Assembly (NCBI RefSeq): GCF_042666435.1
Contig: NZ_JBHTDC010000001.1
Coordinates: 248,001-312,000, forward strand
DNA from: Allosphingosinicella sp042666435
GTDB taxonomy: Bacteria; Pseudomonadota; Alphaproteobacteria; Sphingomonadales; Sphingomonadaceae
Length of the DNA: 64,000 nt
Direction of reading: 5' to 3'
Shown: positions 42,622-51,404 of the stretch, piece by piece
Numbering within the stretch: position 1 is the stretch's first letter
How the letters are laid out: the number at the start of each line of letters is the position of its first letter
The notes under the pieces: generated by a model
What the model was told of the DNA's origin: nothing
What the model saw: only the letters and a program-made list of their open reading frames with translations
Database searches by the model: none
Translations under genes and position numbers: made by a program

Positions 42622-44835
42622 GTGAAGACCTTGAACCTACTCTGCCGGACGGCCCTGCCCCTCTTGCTGTGCACGCCCGCCGCCGCGCTCGCGCAAGCGA
42701 CCGGGCCGGCGCCGGCGAGCGCGGAGCGGCAGGTCGATTTCAGCGCCGACCAGCTCGCCTATGACAGCATCGGCGACATCGTCACCGCCAGCGGCAACGT
42801 GCGGATGACGACCGAAGGCAATAATCTGCGCGCCGACACCGTCACCTGGAACCGCCAGAGCGGCGAAGTCCGCGCCGAGGGCAATGTCCGCATCGTCAAC
42901 CCGCAGGGCGACGCGGCTTATGGCGACAATATCCTGCTCACCGACACGCTCCGCGACGGCATGGTCGACAATCTTCTGCTCGTGCTGGAGGATGGCGGCC
43001 GCCTCGCCGCCGACCGCGGCGAGCGCGCGGCAGGCTATACGACGCTCTACCGCGCCGCTTACTCGCCCTGCGCGGTGATCGACGAGGATGGCTGCCCCAA
43101 GGATCCGACCTGGAAGATCACCGCCGTCAAGGTCGTCCACGATCCGGTCAGGAACCGCATCCGCTACGAAGGCGCCAGCCTCAACCTGTTCGGGGTGCCG
43201 ATCATCGGCCTGCCCGGCCTGTCGCATCCTGACGGGACCGAAGGGGGCGGTTCCGGGCTGCTCGTGCCCGACATAAGGTTCAGCCGCAGCAACGGGCTGG
43301 AGCTGAGCGTCCCATATTATTTCAAGCTCGCGCCCAATCGTGACGCGACGATCACGCCGCACATTTACACCGACGTGCTGCCGATGATCGAGGGGCGCTA
43401 TCGCCACCTCACCGAGCTCGGCGCGTTCCAGCTCGGCGCCTATCTCACCTACGGTTCGCGTCTCGGCCTCGATCCCCTGGTCGCGCAACCCGGCGATCCC
43501 GACAAGGCGGTGCGCGCCTATCTGGAGGGCAGCGGCAAGTTCCAGCTCGATCCGCAATGGAGCATCACCGCCTCGGGCCGCTACGTCACCGACCGCACCT
43601 TCCTCAGGCGCTACGACATCTCCCGCGACGACCGTCTGCGCAGCGTGGTCAACGCCGAGCGGATCGCCGAGGACAGCTACATCTCGATCGCGGGCTGGGC
43701 GTTTCAGGGCCTGCGCATGACCGACGAAGCCGGCCAGCAGCCGATTGTCCTGCCCGCGATCGACGCCCGCTGGCGGGTCGACGATCCCCTCTGGGACGGC
43801 CAGATCGAGCTTCAGGCGAACAGCCTCTCCATCGTCCGCACCGAGGGGCAGGATACGCAGCGCGCCTTCGCCAGCGCGCGCTGGGAGCGGCGGAGCATAA
43901 CCGGGCTCGGCCAGGAGCTGATTCTCACCGCCTTCGCGCGGGGTGACCTCTATCACGCCAACGACACCGAGCTGACCTCCACGCCCTCCTATCGCGGCGA
44001 CGAAGGCTGGGGCAGCCGCGCCATCGGCGCGCTGGCCGCCGAGCTGCGCTGGCCGTTGGTCGGCGAATTCCTGAACGGGACGCATCGCCTGACCCCGCGC
44101 ATCCAGTTCGTCGCGTCGCCTCCGACCAGCAACCTGGAAATACCCAATGAGGATGCGCGCGCCGTCGATCTGGAGGATTCGAACCTCTTCGCCCTCAACC
44201 GCTTTCCCGGCTACGATCGCTGGGAGGACGGCACCCGCGTCACCTACGGCGTCGACTGGGCGTTCGACCTCCCCCGCGCCGCCGTCCGCACCACCATCGG
44301 CCAGAGCTACCGGCTCGATCGCAAGCCGAGCATCCTCCCGCCCGGCACCGGCCTGTCCGACCGCCTGTCGGACGTGGTCGGCCGCACCAGCGTCAAGCTC
44401 GGGCGCAAGCTGAACCTCGTTCACCGCTTCCGCCTCGACAAGGACAATTTCGCGATCCGCCGCAACGAGATCGACGCGGTCATCGGCGGGCGCCAGACCT
44501 ATGCGACCCTTGGCTATCTGAGGCTCAACCGCGACATCGACCCGACCCTCGAGGATCTGCGCGACCGCGAGGAGATCAGGCTCGGTGGGCGCGTCAAGTT
44601 CGCCAATTACTGGTCGCTGTTCGGCTCGACGGTCATCGATCTCACCAACGAGGACGAGGACCCCATTTCGGACGCCGACGGCTATGAGCCGGTCCGGCAC
44701 CGGCTCGGGCTCGCTTATGACGACGATTGCATCGAGATAGGCGTCACCTGGCGGCGCGATTACGAGACGACCGGCGATTTCCGGCGCGGCAACACCTTCC
44801 TGTTCCGGGTGGCGCTCAAGAATTTGGGCCGCTAG
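42622..44835 (+). CDS. lptD: LPS-assembly protein LptD
   Basis: A 737-aa outer-membrane beta-barrel that inserts lipopolysaccharide with LptE. A signal peptide is present (LLCRTALPLLLCTPAAALAQ). The N-terminal OstA/LptA-like domain is VDFSADQLAYDSIGDIVTASGNV and following. The large barrel ends FRVALKNLGR, with a strand-like terminus. The likely start is GTG 42622; an upstream in-frame extension to 42526 would spoil the signal. It is the first gene of the conserved lptD-surA-pdxA-rsmA operon and divergent from pepA. Confidence 0.95.
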   Translation: MKTLNLLCRTALPLLLCTPAAALAQATGPAPASAERQVDFSADQLAYDSIGDIVTASGNVRMTTEGNNLRADTVTWNRQSGEVRAEGNVRIVNPQGDAAYGDNILLTDTLRDGMVDNLLLVLEDGGRLAADRGERAAGYTTLYRAAYSPCAVIDEDGCPKDPTWKITAVKVVHDPVRNRIRYEGASLNLFGVPIIGLPGLSHPDGTEGGGSGLLVPDIRFSRSNGLELSVPYYFKLAPNRDATITPHIYTDVLPMIEGRYRHLTELGAFQLGAYLTYGSRLGLDPLVAQPGDPDKAVRAYLEGSGKFQLDPQWSITASGRYVTDRTFLRRYDISRDDRLRSVVNAERIAEDSYISIAGWAFQGLRMTDEAGQQPIVLPAIDARWRVDDPLWDGQIELQANSLSIVRTEGQDTQRAFASARWERRSITGLGQELILTAFARGDLYHANDTELTSTPSYRGDEGWGSRAIGALAAELRWPLVGEFLNGTHRLTPRIQFVASPPTSNLEIPNEDARAVDLEDSNLFALNRFPGYDRWEDGTRVTYGVDWAFDLPRAAVRTTIGQSYRLDRKPSILPPGTGLSDRLSDVVGRTSVKLGRKLNLVHRFRLDKDNFAIRRNEIDAVIGGRQTYATLGYLRLNRDIDPTLEDLRDREEIRLGGRVKFANYWSLFGSTVIDLTNEDEDPISDADGYEPVRHRLGLAYDDDCIEIGVTWRRDYETTGDFRRGNTFLFRVALKNLGR

Positions 44836-44909
44836 GAGAGGATGTTCATGCCGCTAAGCTGCGGTTCAGCATATGTTCGGCACATGAGTGGCCTGCTTTT
44901 ACTGGAGGA

Positions 44910-46262
44910 ATGATGAAGCTCGGCACTTTTGGGAGGGCGGCGCTGATGCTCGCCGGTTCGGTCGCAGCCGTGGCGGCAGTGGCCCAGACCGTGGGCGACG
45001 ACGAGGGCGTTCCCGCCAACCCGCTCAACATTCCCGCCGATCCCGAAATCTTCGGCAGCACCGATCCGTCGGTGGTGAAGGCGACGGCCATCATCAACGG
45101 CGAGATCATCACCGCCACCGATATCGACCACCGGCTTGCGCTCATCGTCCTCGCCAATGGCGGCGCCGGCCGGATTCCGCCCGAGGAGATGCAGCGGCTG
45201 CGCGCCCAGGTGCTGCGCAACCTCGTCGACGAGACGCTCCAGATCCAGGCCGCCGCCGGCGCCGACATCAAGGTCGAGCCGGCCGAGATCGACAATTATT
45301 TCAAGCAATATTCCAGCAATTTCGGCCGCCAGCCCGAGGAGTTCGCCGCCTATCTCCGGTCGCAGGGTTCCTCCGAGAGGTCGATCAAGCGGCAGATCCA
45401 TGGCGAGATCGCCTGGACCCGCCTTCAGCGGCGCCAGATCGAGCCCTTCGTCAGCGTCGGCGAGGAAGAGGTGCAGACGATCATCGACCGTCTCAACGCC
45501 TCCAAGGGCCAGCAGGAATATCGCATCGCCGAGATTTTCCTGTCGTCGACCCCGGAAACGGCGGCGGAGACTCGCGCCAATGCGGGGCGCATCGTCGAGC
45601 AGCTCAGGAACGGCGCGTCGTTCCTGGCTTATGCCCGCCAATTCTCCGAAGCCTCGACGGCCGCGGTCGGCGGCGATCTCGGCTGGGTCCGGGCGGAACA
45701 GCTTCCCGAGCGCCTCGCCGAGGTGGCGGTCGCGCTCCCGGTCGGCCAGATCAGCGAGCCGATCGCCATCCCCGGCGGCTATTCGATCCTCGCCGTCCAG
45801 GATGCCCGCCAGATCCTGACCAGCGACCCGCGCGACGCGGTGCTCAGCCTCAAGCAGCTCTCCATCACCTTCCCCGAGGGCATGACCCGCGACCAGGCCG
45901 CGCCCAGGGTGGAGCAGCTGGCGCAGCTCGGCCAGACGATGGGCGGGTGCGGCCGGGCCGAGCAGGCGGCCGCGACGATCGGCGCCGAGGTGGTTTCGAG
46001 CGACCAGGTCAAGGTCCGCGACCTTCCACCCGCGCTCCAGCAGATGATGCTGCAGCTCAATATCGGCCAGGCCACGACGCCGTTCGGGTCGTTCGAGGAC
46101 GGCGTCCGCATCCTTGTCTTGTGCGGCCGCGACGATCCCGCGGCCTCGTCGGAACCGTCCTTCGATCAGGTTTACGAACAGCTCAACGAGGAGCGGGTGA
46201 ACCGGCGCGCGCAACGTTATCTGCGCGATCTTCGCCGCGACGCGGTGGTCGATTATCGCTAG
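44910..46262 (+). CDS. surA: SurA-like periplasmic peptidylprolyl isomerase/chaperone
   Basis: A 450-aa chaperone of outer-membrane proteins. It has a signal peptide (MKLGTFGRAALMLAGSVAAVAAVAQ). The N-terminal chaperone module starts around VVKATAIINGEIITATDIDHRLAL. One clear parvulin domain is near residues 205-300 (EYRIAEIFLSS, GGDLGWVRAEQLP, VGQISEPIAIPGGYSIL). A second, shorter segment follows (GMTRDQAAPRV onward). ATG 44910 has GGAGGA upstream. It lies 74 bp after lptD and 15 bp before pdxA, the E. coli order. Confidence 0.92.
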   Translation: MMKLGTFGRAALMLAGSVAAVAAVAQTVGDDEGVPANPLNIPADPEIFGSTDPSVVKATAIINGEIITATDIDHRLALIVLANGGAGRIPPEEMQRLRAQVLRNLVDETLQIQAAAGADIKVEPAEIDNYFKQYSSNFGRQPEEFAAYLRSQGSSERSIKRQIHGEIAWTRLQRRQIEPFVSVGEEEVQTIIDRLNASKGQQEYRIAEIFLSSTPETAAETRANAGRIVEQLRNGASFLAYARQFSEASTAAVGGDLGWVRAEQLPERLAEVAVALPVGQISEPIAIPGGYSILAVQDARQILTSDPRDAVLSLKQLSITFPEGMTRDQAAPRVEQLAQLGQTMGGCGRAEQAAATIGAEVVSSDQVKVRDLPPALQQMMLQLNIGQATTPFGSFEDGVRILVLCGRDDPAASSEPSFDQVYEQLNEERVNRRAQRYLRDLRRDAVVDYR

Positions 46263-46277
46263 GGCGCGCCAGGAGAG

Positions 46278-47273
46278 ATGACCTCCCCGATGCCCCTCGC
46301 GGTGGCGCTGGGCGATCCCGCCGGCATAGGGCCCGAAATCGTCGCGAAATCCTGGGAGCGGCGGGAAGCGCTCGCCGTCCCGCCTTTCTTCGCGGTGGGC
46401 GACTGCGACGCGATCGAAGCGGTCTGGAAAGGCCCGCTGCGGGTGATCGCCGAACCCGGCGAGGCCGGCTTATGTTTCGGAGAGGCCTTGCCGGTCATCC
46501 GGGTCGGCGGCGGGCACGGCGTCACGCCGGGCGCGCCGGACACGGAAGGCGCGCGCAATTCCTTGGATGCGCTGGAGCTTGCCGTGGGCCTGACCCGCTC
46601 GGGCGCGGCCTCCGGCCTGGTGACCGGCCCGGTCTCGAAATCCCGGCTCTACGCGATCGGTTTCGTCCATCCCGGCCAGACCGAATTCGTCGCCGAGCGT
46701 TGCGGCGTCTCGATCGACCATGTCGCGATGATGCTGGTCGGGCCGACGCTGAGGACGGTGCCGGTGACGGTTCATATTCCGTTGAGCGACGTGCCCGCCG
46801 CGCTGACGGCCGATCGCATCGTCGCCAGGGGCCGGGCGACGGTTCGCGGCCTCCAGCGCCAGTTCGGGATCGCGCGGCCGCGAATCGCGGTCGCCGGCCT
46901 CAATCCCCATGCGGGAGAGGACGGAGCGCTCGGCCGCGAGGAGATCGACGTGATCGTGCCGGCCATCGAACGCCTGCGCGAGGACGGCTTCGACATAATC
47001 GGCCCTGTCCCCGCCGACGCCTTGTTCCACGATCGAAGGCGTCGGACCTACGACGCCGCTTTGTGCATGTACCACGATCAGGCTTTGGTGCCGCTCAAGA
47101 CGCTCCATTTCGACGAAGGGGTGAACATGACGCTGGGCCTGCCCATCGTCCGCACGTCTCCCGATCATGGCACCGCTTTCGCCATCGCCGGTCGGGACCA
47201 GGCGGATCCGGGCGCGATGGTCGCGGCGCTGAAGACCGCCGCCGACTGCACCCGGCGCATCGCCCAGGCGTGA
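46278..47273 (+). CDS. pdxA: 4-hydroxythreonine-4-phosphate dehydrogenase
   Basis: A 331-aa NAD-dependent, metal-dependent enzyme of pyridoxal phosphate synthesis. Motifs: ALGDPAGIGPEIV, HPGQTEFVAE, VAGLNPHAGEDGALG (metal His), and the late MYHDQALVPLKTLHFDEGVNMTLGLP. Normal length. The stop overlaps the GTG start of rsmA (GTGA). Confidence 0.97.
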   Translation: MTSPMPLAVALGDPAGIGPEIVAKSWERREALAVPPFFAVGDCDAIEAVWKGPLRVIAEPGEAGLCFGEALPVIRVGGGHGVTPGAPDTEGARNSLDALELAVGLTRSGAASGLVTGPVSKSRLYAIGFVHPGQTEFVAERCGVSIDHVAMMLVGPTLRTVPVTVHIPLSDVPAALTADRIVARGRATVRGLQRQFGIARPRIAVAGLNPHAGEDGALGREEIDVIVPAIERLREDGFDIIGPVPADALFHDRRRRTYDAALCMYHDQALVPLKTLHFDEGVNMTLGLPIVRTSPDHGTAFAIAGRDQADPGAMVAALKTAADCTRRIAQA

Positions 47274-48088
47274 AGCCCCTACCTCCGCTCCGCGACGTCA
47301 TCGCGCGGCACGGCCTCAGCGCATCCAAGGCGCTCGGCCAGAATTTCCTGCTCGACAGCCAGTTGCTCAGCCGCATCGCGCGAGTGCCGGGGCCACTCGA
47401 CGGCGAGCGCGTCTATGAAGTGGGTCCGGGGCCGGGCGGCCTGACCCGCGCGCTGCTGGAGGCCGGAGCGCTGGTGACGGCGGTCGAGCGGGACCGGCGC
47501 TGCCTCCCCGCTCTGGCGGAAATCGACGAGGCCTCCGGCGGGCGGCTGCGGGTGATCGAGGGTGACGCTCTGGCAATCGACGAGGCGGCGGAGGTCGGCG
47601 AGGGCGTCCACATCGTCGCCAATCTCCCCTACAATGTGGGAACCGCGCTCCTCGTCCGGTGGCTGGGGGGCGAGCGCTGGCCGCCATTCTGGCGCTCGCT
47701 CACCCTGATGTTCCAGCGCGAGGTGGCGGAGCGCATCGTCGCCAAGCCGGATACATCGGCTTATGGGCGGCTGGCGGTGCTCGCCCAGTGGCGAAGCGAA
47801 GCCCGGCTGGCGATGAAGGTCCACCGCTCGGCCTTCGTGCCGCCGCCCAAGGTCATGTCGGCGGTGGTCCACATCCTGCCGCAGCGCGCGCCGGAGGACG
47901 TTCGCGCCGCGACGCTAGAGCGGCTCACCGCGGCGGCCTTCGGGCAGCGCCGCAAGATGCTGCGCCAGAGCCTCAAGGCGCTGCCGGGAGCCCTGGAGGC
48001 GCTGGATATCGCCGGCATAGATTCGGCTCGCCGCGCGGAAACACTCGACGTGGCGGAATTCACCGCGCTCGCGCGGTGTCTGTCCTGA
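47270..48088 (+). CDS. rsmA: 16S rRNA (adenine1518-N6/adenine1519-N6)-dimethyltransferase
   Basis: A 272-aa KsgA methyltransferase acting late in 30S assembly. SAM motif I is YEVGPGPGGLTRALL; the start region is SKALGQNFLLD; the catalytic motif IV is ANLPYNVGT; and FVPPPKVMSAVV is the C-terminal-domain landmark. The GTG start at 47270 overlaps the pdxA stop by 4 nt. It is the last gene of the lptD-surA-pdxA-rsmA operon and convergent with a TPR protein gene. Confidence 0.97.
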   Translation: MKPLPPLRDVIARHGLSASKALGQNFLLDSQLLSRIARVPGPLDGERVYEVGPGPGGLTRALLEAGALVTAVERDRRCLPALAEIDEASGGRLRVIEGDALAIDEAAEVGEGVHIVANLPYNVGTALLVRWLGGERWPPFWRSLTLMFQREVAERIVAKPDTSAYGRLAVLAQWRSEARLAMKVHRSAFVPPPKVMSAVVHILPQRAPEDVRAATLERLTAAAFGQRRKMLRQSLKALPGALEALDIAGIDSARRAETLDVAEFTALARCLS

Positions 48089-48150
48089 GCGACGCCGCAG
48101 GCGGCGCGTCGAAGGGGCCTCGCCCGCATCCTGGACGCGGGCGGCGCCGA

Positions 48151-48669
48151 TTAATTCTCGGCTTCGGGGGTCTCGGGAATCTTGGTCTCGGGCGCCTGCG
48201 CGGTCACCACTTCCGCCGGCTGCCCCTTGGCGATCACCGCCGCCAGGGTCGTCGCCTGCGGGCAGGGCGCCTCGCACAAGGTCTTGATCCGGTCGAGGTT
48301 GCGCTTGGCGCGCTCCACGGCGCCGCGCTGAACCAAGGCCTCGCCCTGACCCGCCAGCGCGCCGACATCATTGGGCTCCAGCGCGAGAGCTTCGGAATAG
48401 AATTTGACCGCCTTGCCGGGGAGCTTCTGCCCCTGGGCGACGCGTGCCAGGCCGACATAAGCGGCGCGGTTGCGCGGATCGACGACCAGTGCCGTTTCGA
48501 GCGCGTCGAACGCGGCATCATATTGGCCCGACGCGGTCAGCGCCTGCCCCTGCTGAAGCAGCGCCATCGACCGGGCGTCGATCTGGTCGTCCGGCCGCTG
48601 TCCGTGGCCGGCGCTCGCCACCGTCGCCAGCGCGATCGCGACGGAAAGGGCAATGGGCGTAAGGCGCAT
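48151..48669 (-). CDS. Exported tetratricopeptide-repeat protein
   Basis: A 172-aa protein with a signal peptide (LTPIALSVAIALATVASA) and about three TPR units (QGQALTASGQYDAAFDALET, AAYVGLARVAQGQ and the following helices, about residues 40-135), then a Pro/Glu-rich tail. ATG 48669 has GGAG six nt upstream; ATG 48681 has poorer spacing. It is likely periplasmic, a protein-protein adaptor of unknown partner, and lies 30 bp downstream of rsmB's 5' side only by convergence of frames, not as a clear operon member. Confidence 0.8.
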   Translation of the reverse strand: MRLTPIALSVAIALATVASAGHGQRPDDQIDARSMALLQQGQALTASGQYDAAFDALETALVVDPRNRAAYVGLARVAQGQKLPGKAVKFYSEALALEPNDVGALAGQGEALVQRGAVERAKRNLDRIKTLCEAPCPQATTLAAVIAKGQPAEVVTAQAPETKIPETPEAEN

Positions 48670-48700
48670 CAATATCTCCATATTCCTGTCGGACGGCAGC

Positions 48701-49885
48701 CTAGCATGGCGCCCGCCACCGCGCGACGAAAAAGCCGTCCGTGCCGTCATGCGCCGGCGTCAGCAGGCGCCCTTGGCCCGATAATCGTCCGCCCGGGATA
48801 GGAAGGGCTTCCGATACGAAAGCTGAACGGCGGCGGCCGAAGGCCTCGGCCTGTCCCCGTCCCTCTTCGGCCAGCACCGAACAGACGGCATAGACCAAAT
48901 GACCGCCGGGGCGGACGAGTTCCGCCGCGATATCGAGAAGATCTGCCTGGAGCGCGACGAGCCGGGCGAGACGATCGGGATTGAGCCGCCAGCGCGTCTC
49001 GGGATTGCGGCGCCAAGTGCCCGTGCCGGAGCATGGAGCATCGACCAGCACGACATCCGCTGTCCCGACAAGATCGGCCAAAGCGGCCCCCTCCCTGCCC
49101 GGATCGAGCAGGCGCGTCTCGACGATCGAGACCCCCGCCCGCGCCAGTCGCGGGGTCATGCGGGAGAGCCGCCCGCGGTCGGTGTCGCTGGCGACGATGC
49201 GTCCCTCATTCCCCATCTCCGCGGCCAGAGCGAGGGTCTTGCCGCCCGCGCCCGCGCAGACGTCGACGATTGTCATTCCCGCCTCCGCTCCGCAGGCCAG
49301 CGACAGCAATTGGCTCCCTTCGTCCTGCACCTCGACCAAGCCGGAGCGCCACGCCTCGGTCTCTTCGACTTGGAACCCCTCCGGGAGGCGAAGGCCGATC
49401 GGCGACAATCGCATGGCGACGGCGCCCGGGAGCGCCGGCAGCGCGACCTCGACGCCGCCCTTCAACCGGTTCACGCGGACGTCCAGCGACGCCCGTTCGA
49501 GCAGCGCCAATAGCTCGCTTTCGTCGATCAGCGGATCGAAACGCCCGTGCAGCCAGGAGGGTGCGAAACTGGCGGGGCAAGCCGCCTCCCCTTCGACCTC
49601 GGGCGCCGGGCCGTGCGCCGATCCGTCGAAAAAGGTGCGAAGCTCGGGAACCTCCCGCGCCAGCCCTAGCATCGCGGCACGTCCCGAAACCGGCGGCTCG
49701 CCCGACCGGCGGATCGCGCGGTAGACGAGCTCGCGCACGGCGCGGCGGTCGCCGGACCCGGCATAACGCCGCGCCTTGAAATAGCGCGCGATCAAGGTGT
49801 CGGCGGCGGCTCCGCTTTCGCGCGCGGCGACGGCGATCTCGTCGAGCAGCTCGATCGCCGCCTGGGTGCGCGCGGCGGGAGTCAT
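48701..49885 (-). CDS. RsmB-type 16S rRNA m5C methyltransferase (Sun/NOP2 family)
   Basis: A 394-aa RNA cytosine-C5 methyltransferase. An NusB-like helical N-terminal part is followed by the Rossmann domain: motif I VDVCAGAGGKTLALA, and the motif IV catalytic/auxiliary Cys DAPCSGTGTWRRNPE. Motif VI with the nucleophile region is YAVCSVLAEEG, where most members have TCS. RsmB is the best guess by length, but other RsmB/Sun paralogues act on different rRNA sites, so no symbol is given. It starts 3 nt after the guaB stop, so the two form an operon. Confidence 0.85.
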   Translation of the reverse strand: MTPAARTQAAIELLDEIAVAARESGAAADTLIARYFKARRYAGSGDRRAVRELVYRAIRRSGEPPVSGRAAMLGLAREVPELRTFFDGSAHGPAPEVEGEAACPASFAPSWLHGRFDPLIDESELLALLERASLDVRVNRLKGGVEVALPALPGAVAMRLSPIGLRLPEGFQVEETEAWRSGLVEVQDEGSQLLSLACGAEAGMTIVDVCAGAGGKTLALAAEMGNEGRIVASDTDRGRLSRMTPRLARAGVSIVETRLLDPGREGAALADLVGTADVVLVDAPCSGTGTWRRNPETRWRLNPDRLARLVALQADLLDIAAELVRPGGHLVYAVCSVLAEEGRGQAEAFGRRRSAFVSEALPIPGGRLSGQGRLLTPAHDGTDGFFVARWRAPC

Positions 49886-49888
49886 GCC

Positions 49889-51346
49889 TCAGCGGGTCGG
49901 ATAATTGGGCGCCTCGCGGGTGATGGCGACGTCGTGGACATGGCTTTCGCGAAGGCCCGCATTGGTGATGCGGACGAACTGGGCGCGCTTCTGCAGCTCT
50001 TCGATGGTCGCCGAACCGGTATAGCCCATCGCCGCCTTCACCCCGCCGACCAGCTGGTGGATCACGTCCCGCGCGCGGCCCTTATAGGGCACCTGGCCCT
50101 CGATCCCCTCGGGCACGAGCTTCAACTGGTCCTTGATGTCCTGCTGGAAATAACGGTCGGCCGAGCCGCGCGCCATCGCGCCGACCGAGCCCATGCCGCG
50201 ATAGCTTTTGTAGGTGCGCCCCTGGTAGAGAAAGGTCTCGCCCGGCGCTTCCTCGGTGCCGGCGAGGAGCGATCCGACCATGACGGTCGCGGCGCCGGCG
50301 GCGAGCGCCTTGGCGACATCGCCACTGGTGCGAAGACCTCCGTCGGCGATGATCGGAATGCCGCTCTTCGCCGCTTCGTTGGCGGCGTCGAAGATGGCGG
50401 TGAGCTGGGGCACGCCGACTCCGGCGACGACCCGGGTGGTGCAGATCGAGCCGGGACCGATACCGACCTTCACGCCATCCGCGCCGGCGCCGATCAGCGC
50501 CTTGGTGGCTTCCGCCGTCGCGACATTGCCGGCGACGATCTGGACGGCGTTGGAGATTTTCTTGATCCGCTCGACCGACGCGGCGACGTCTTTGTTGTGG
50601 CCATGGGCGGTGTCGATGACGATCAGGTCGCATTCGGCGTCGATCAGCGCTTCCGAACGCTCGAAGCCCTTGTCCCCTACCGTGGTCGCGGCGGCGACGC
50701 GCAGCCGGCCGGAGGCATCCTTGGTGGCCGAGGGGTAGGTGACCGCCTTTTCGATATCCTTGACCGTGATGAGGCCGATGCAGCGCCTCTGCTCATCGAC
50801 GACGAGGAGCTTCTCGATCCGCCGCTGGTGGAGCTGCCTCTTCGCCTCTTCCTGGGTGACGCCAGGGCCGACGGTGACGAGATTTTCGCTGGTCATCAGC
50901 TCGGAGACCGGCTGGCGGGGATTCTCGGCGAAGCGTACGTCGCGGTTGGTGAGGATGCCGACCAGCCGGCCGTCCTTTTCGGTGATCGGGATGCCGGAAA
51001 TGCGGTGCTTGGCCATCAGGTCGAGCGCGTCCGCCAGCGTCTGGTCCCGGGTCATGGTGATCGGGTTCACCACCATGCCGCTCTCGAATCGTTTTACCGC
51101 GCGTACCGCCGCCGCCTGCTCGTCGATGTCGAGGTTGCGGTGGAGCACGCCGAGGCCGCCCAGCTGCGCCATCACGATCGCCATGTCGGCTTCGGTCACG
51201 GTATCCATCGCCGAGGAGAGAATGGGGATGTTGAGTCCGATCTCCTTGGTCACGCAGGTGCGGGTATCGGCCTGGCTCGGCACCACGCTCGACTCGGCCG
51301 GCTTCAGGAGCACGTCGTCGAAGGTGAGCCCCAGGCTGATGTCCAT
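49889..51346 (-). CDS. guaB: Inosine-5'-monophosphate dehydrogenase
   Basis: A 485-aa NAD-dependent enzyme committing IMP to GTP synthesis. It starts MDISLGLTFDDVLLKPAESSVV (ATG 51346, GAGAGA upstream). A CBS pair is inserted around residues 95-215, and the catalytic Cys loop is GPGSICTTRVVAGVGVPQ. The flap and catalytic Arg-Tyr follow (KSYRGMGSVGAM). It is the first gene of a guaB-rsmB-type operon with a 3-nt gap. Confidence 0.98.
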   Translation of the reverse strand: MDISLGLTFDDVLLKPAESSVVPSQADTRTCVTKEIGLNIPILSSAMDTVTEADMAIVMAQLGGLGVLHRNLDIDEQAAAVRAVKRFESGMVVNPITMTRDQTLADALDLMAKHRISGIPITEKDGRLVGILTNRDVRFAENPRQPVSELMTSENLVTVGPGVTQEEAKRQLHQRRIEKLLVVDEQRRCIGLITVKDIEKAVTYPSATKDASGRLRVAAATTVGDKGFERSEALIDAECDLIVIDTAHGHNKDVAASVERIKKISNAVQIVAGNVATAEATKALIGAGADGVKVGIGPGSICTTRVVAGVGVPQLTAIFDAANEAAKSGIPIIADGGLRTSGDVAKALAAGAATVMVGSLLAGTEEAPGETFLYQGRTYKSYRGMGSVGAMARGSADRYFQQDIKDQLKLVPEGIEGQVPYKGRARDVIHQLVGGVKAAMGYTGSATIEELQKRAQFVRITNAGLRESHVHDVAITREAPNYPTR

Positions 51347-51404
51347 ATTCTCTCTCGTCTGTCGGGATTCGGTGCCGCTACATAGGTAGGGAATGGCCGG
51401 AGCG

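Noticed and set aside
44888..47269. Plus-strand open frame of about 790 codons upstream of and in frame with rsmA
   Set aside because: It overlaps surA and pdxA in another frame and is Arg/Pro/Gly-rich without motifs; the GTG at 47270 with the GTGA overlap is the proper rsmA start.
48092..48112. GC-rich hairpin between rsmA and the TPR gene as a terminator
   Set aside because: Stem CGCCGC/GCGGCG has only a 2-nt loop and no T tract on either strand.
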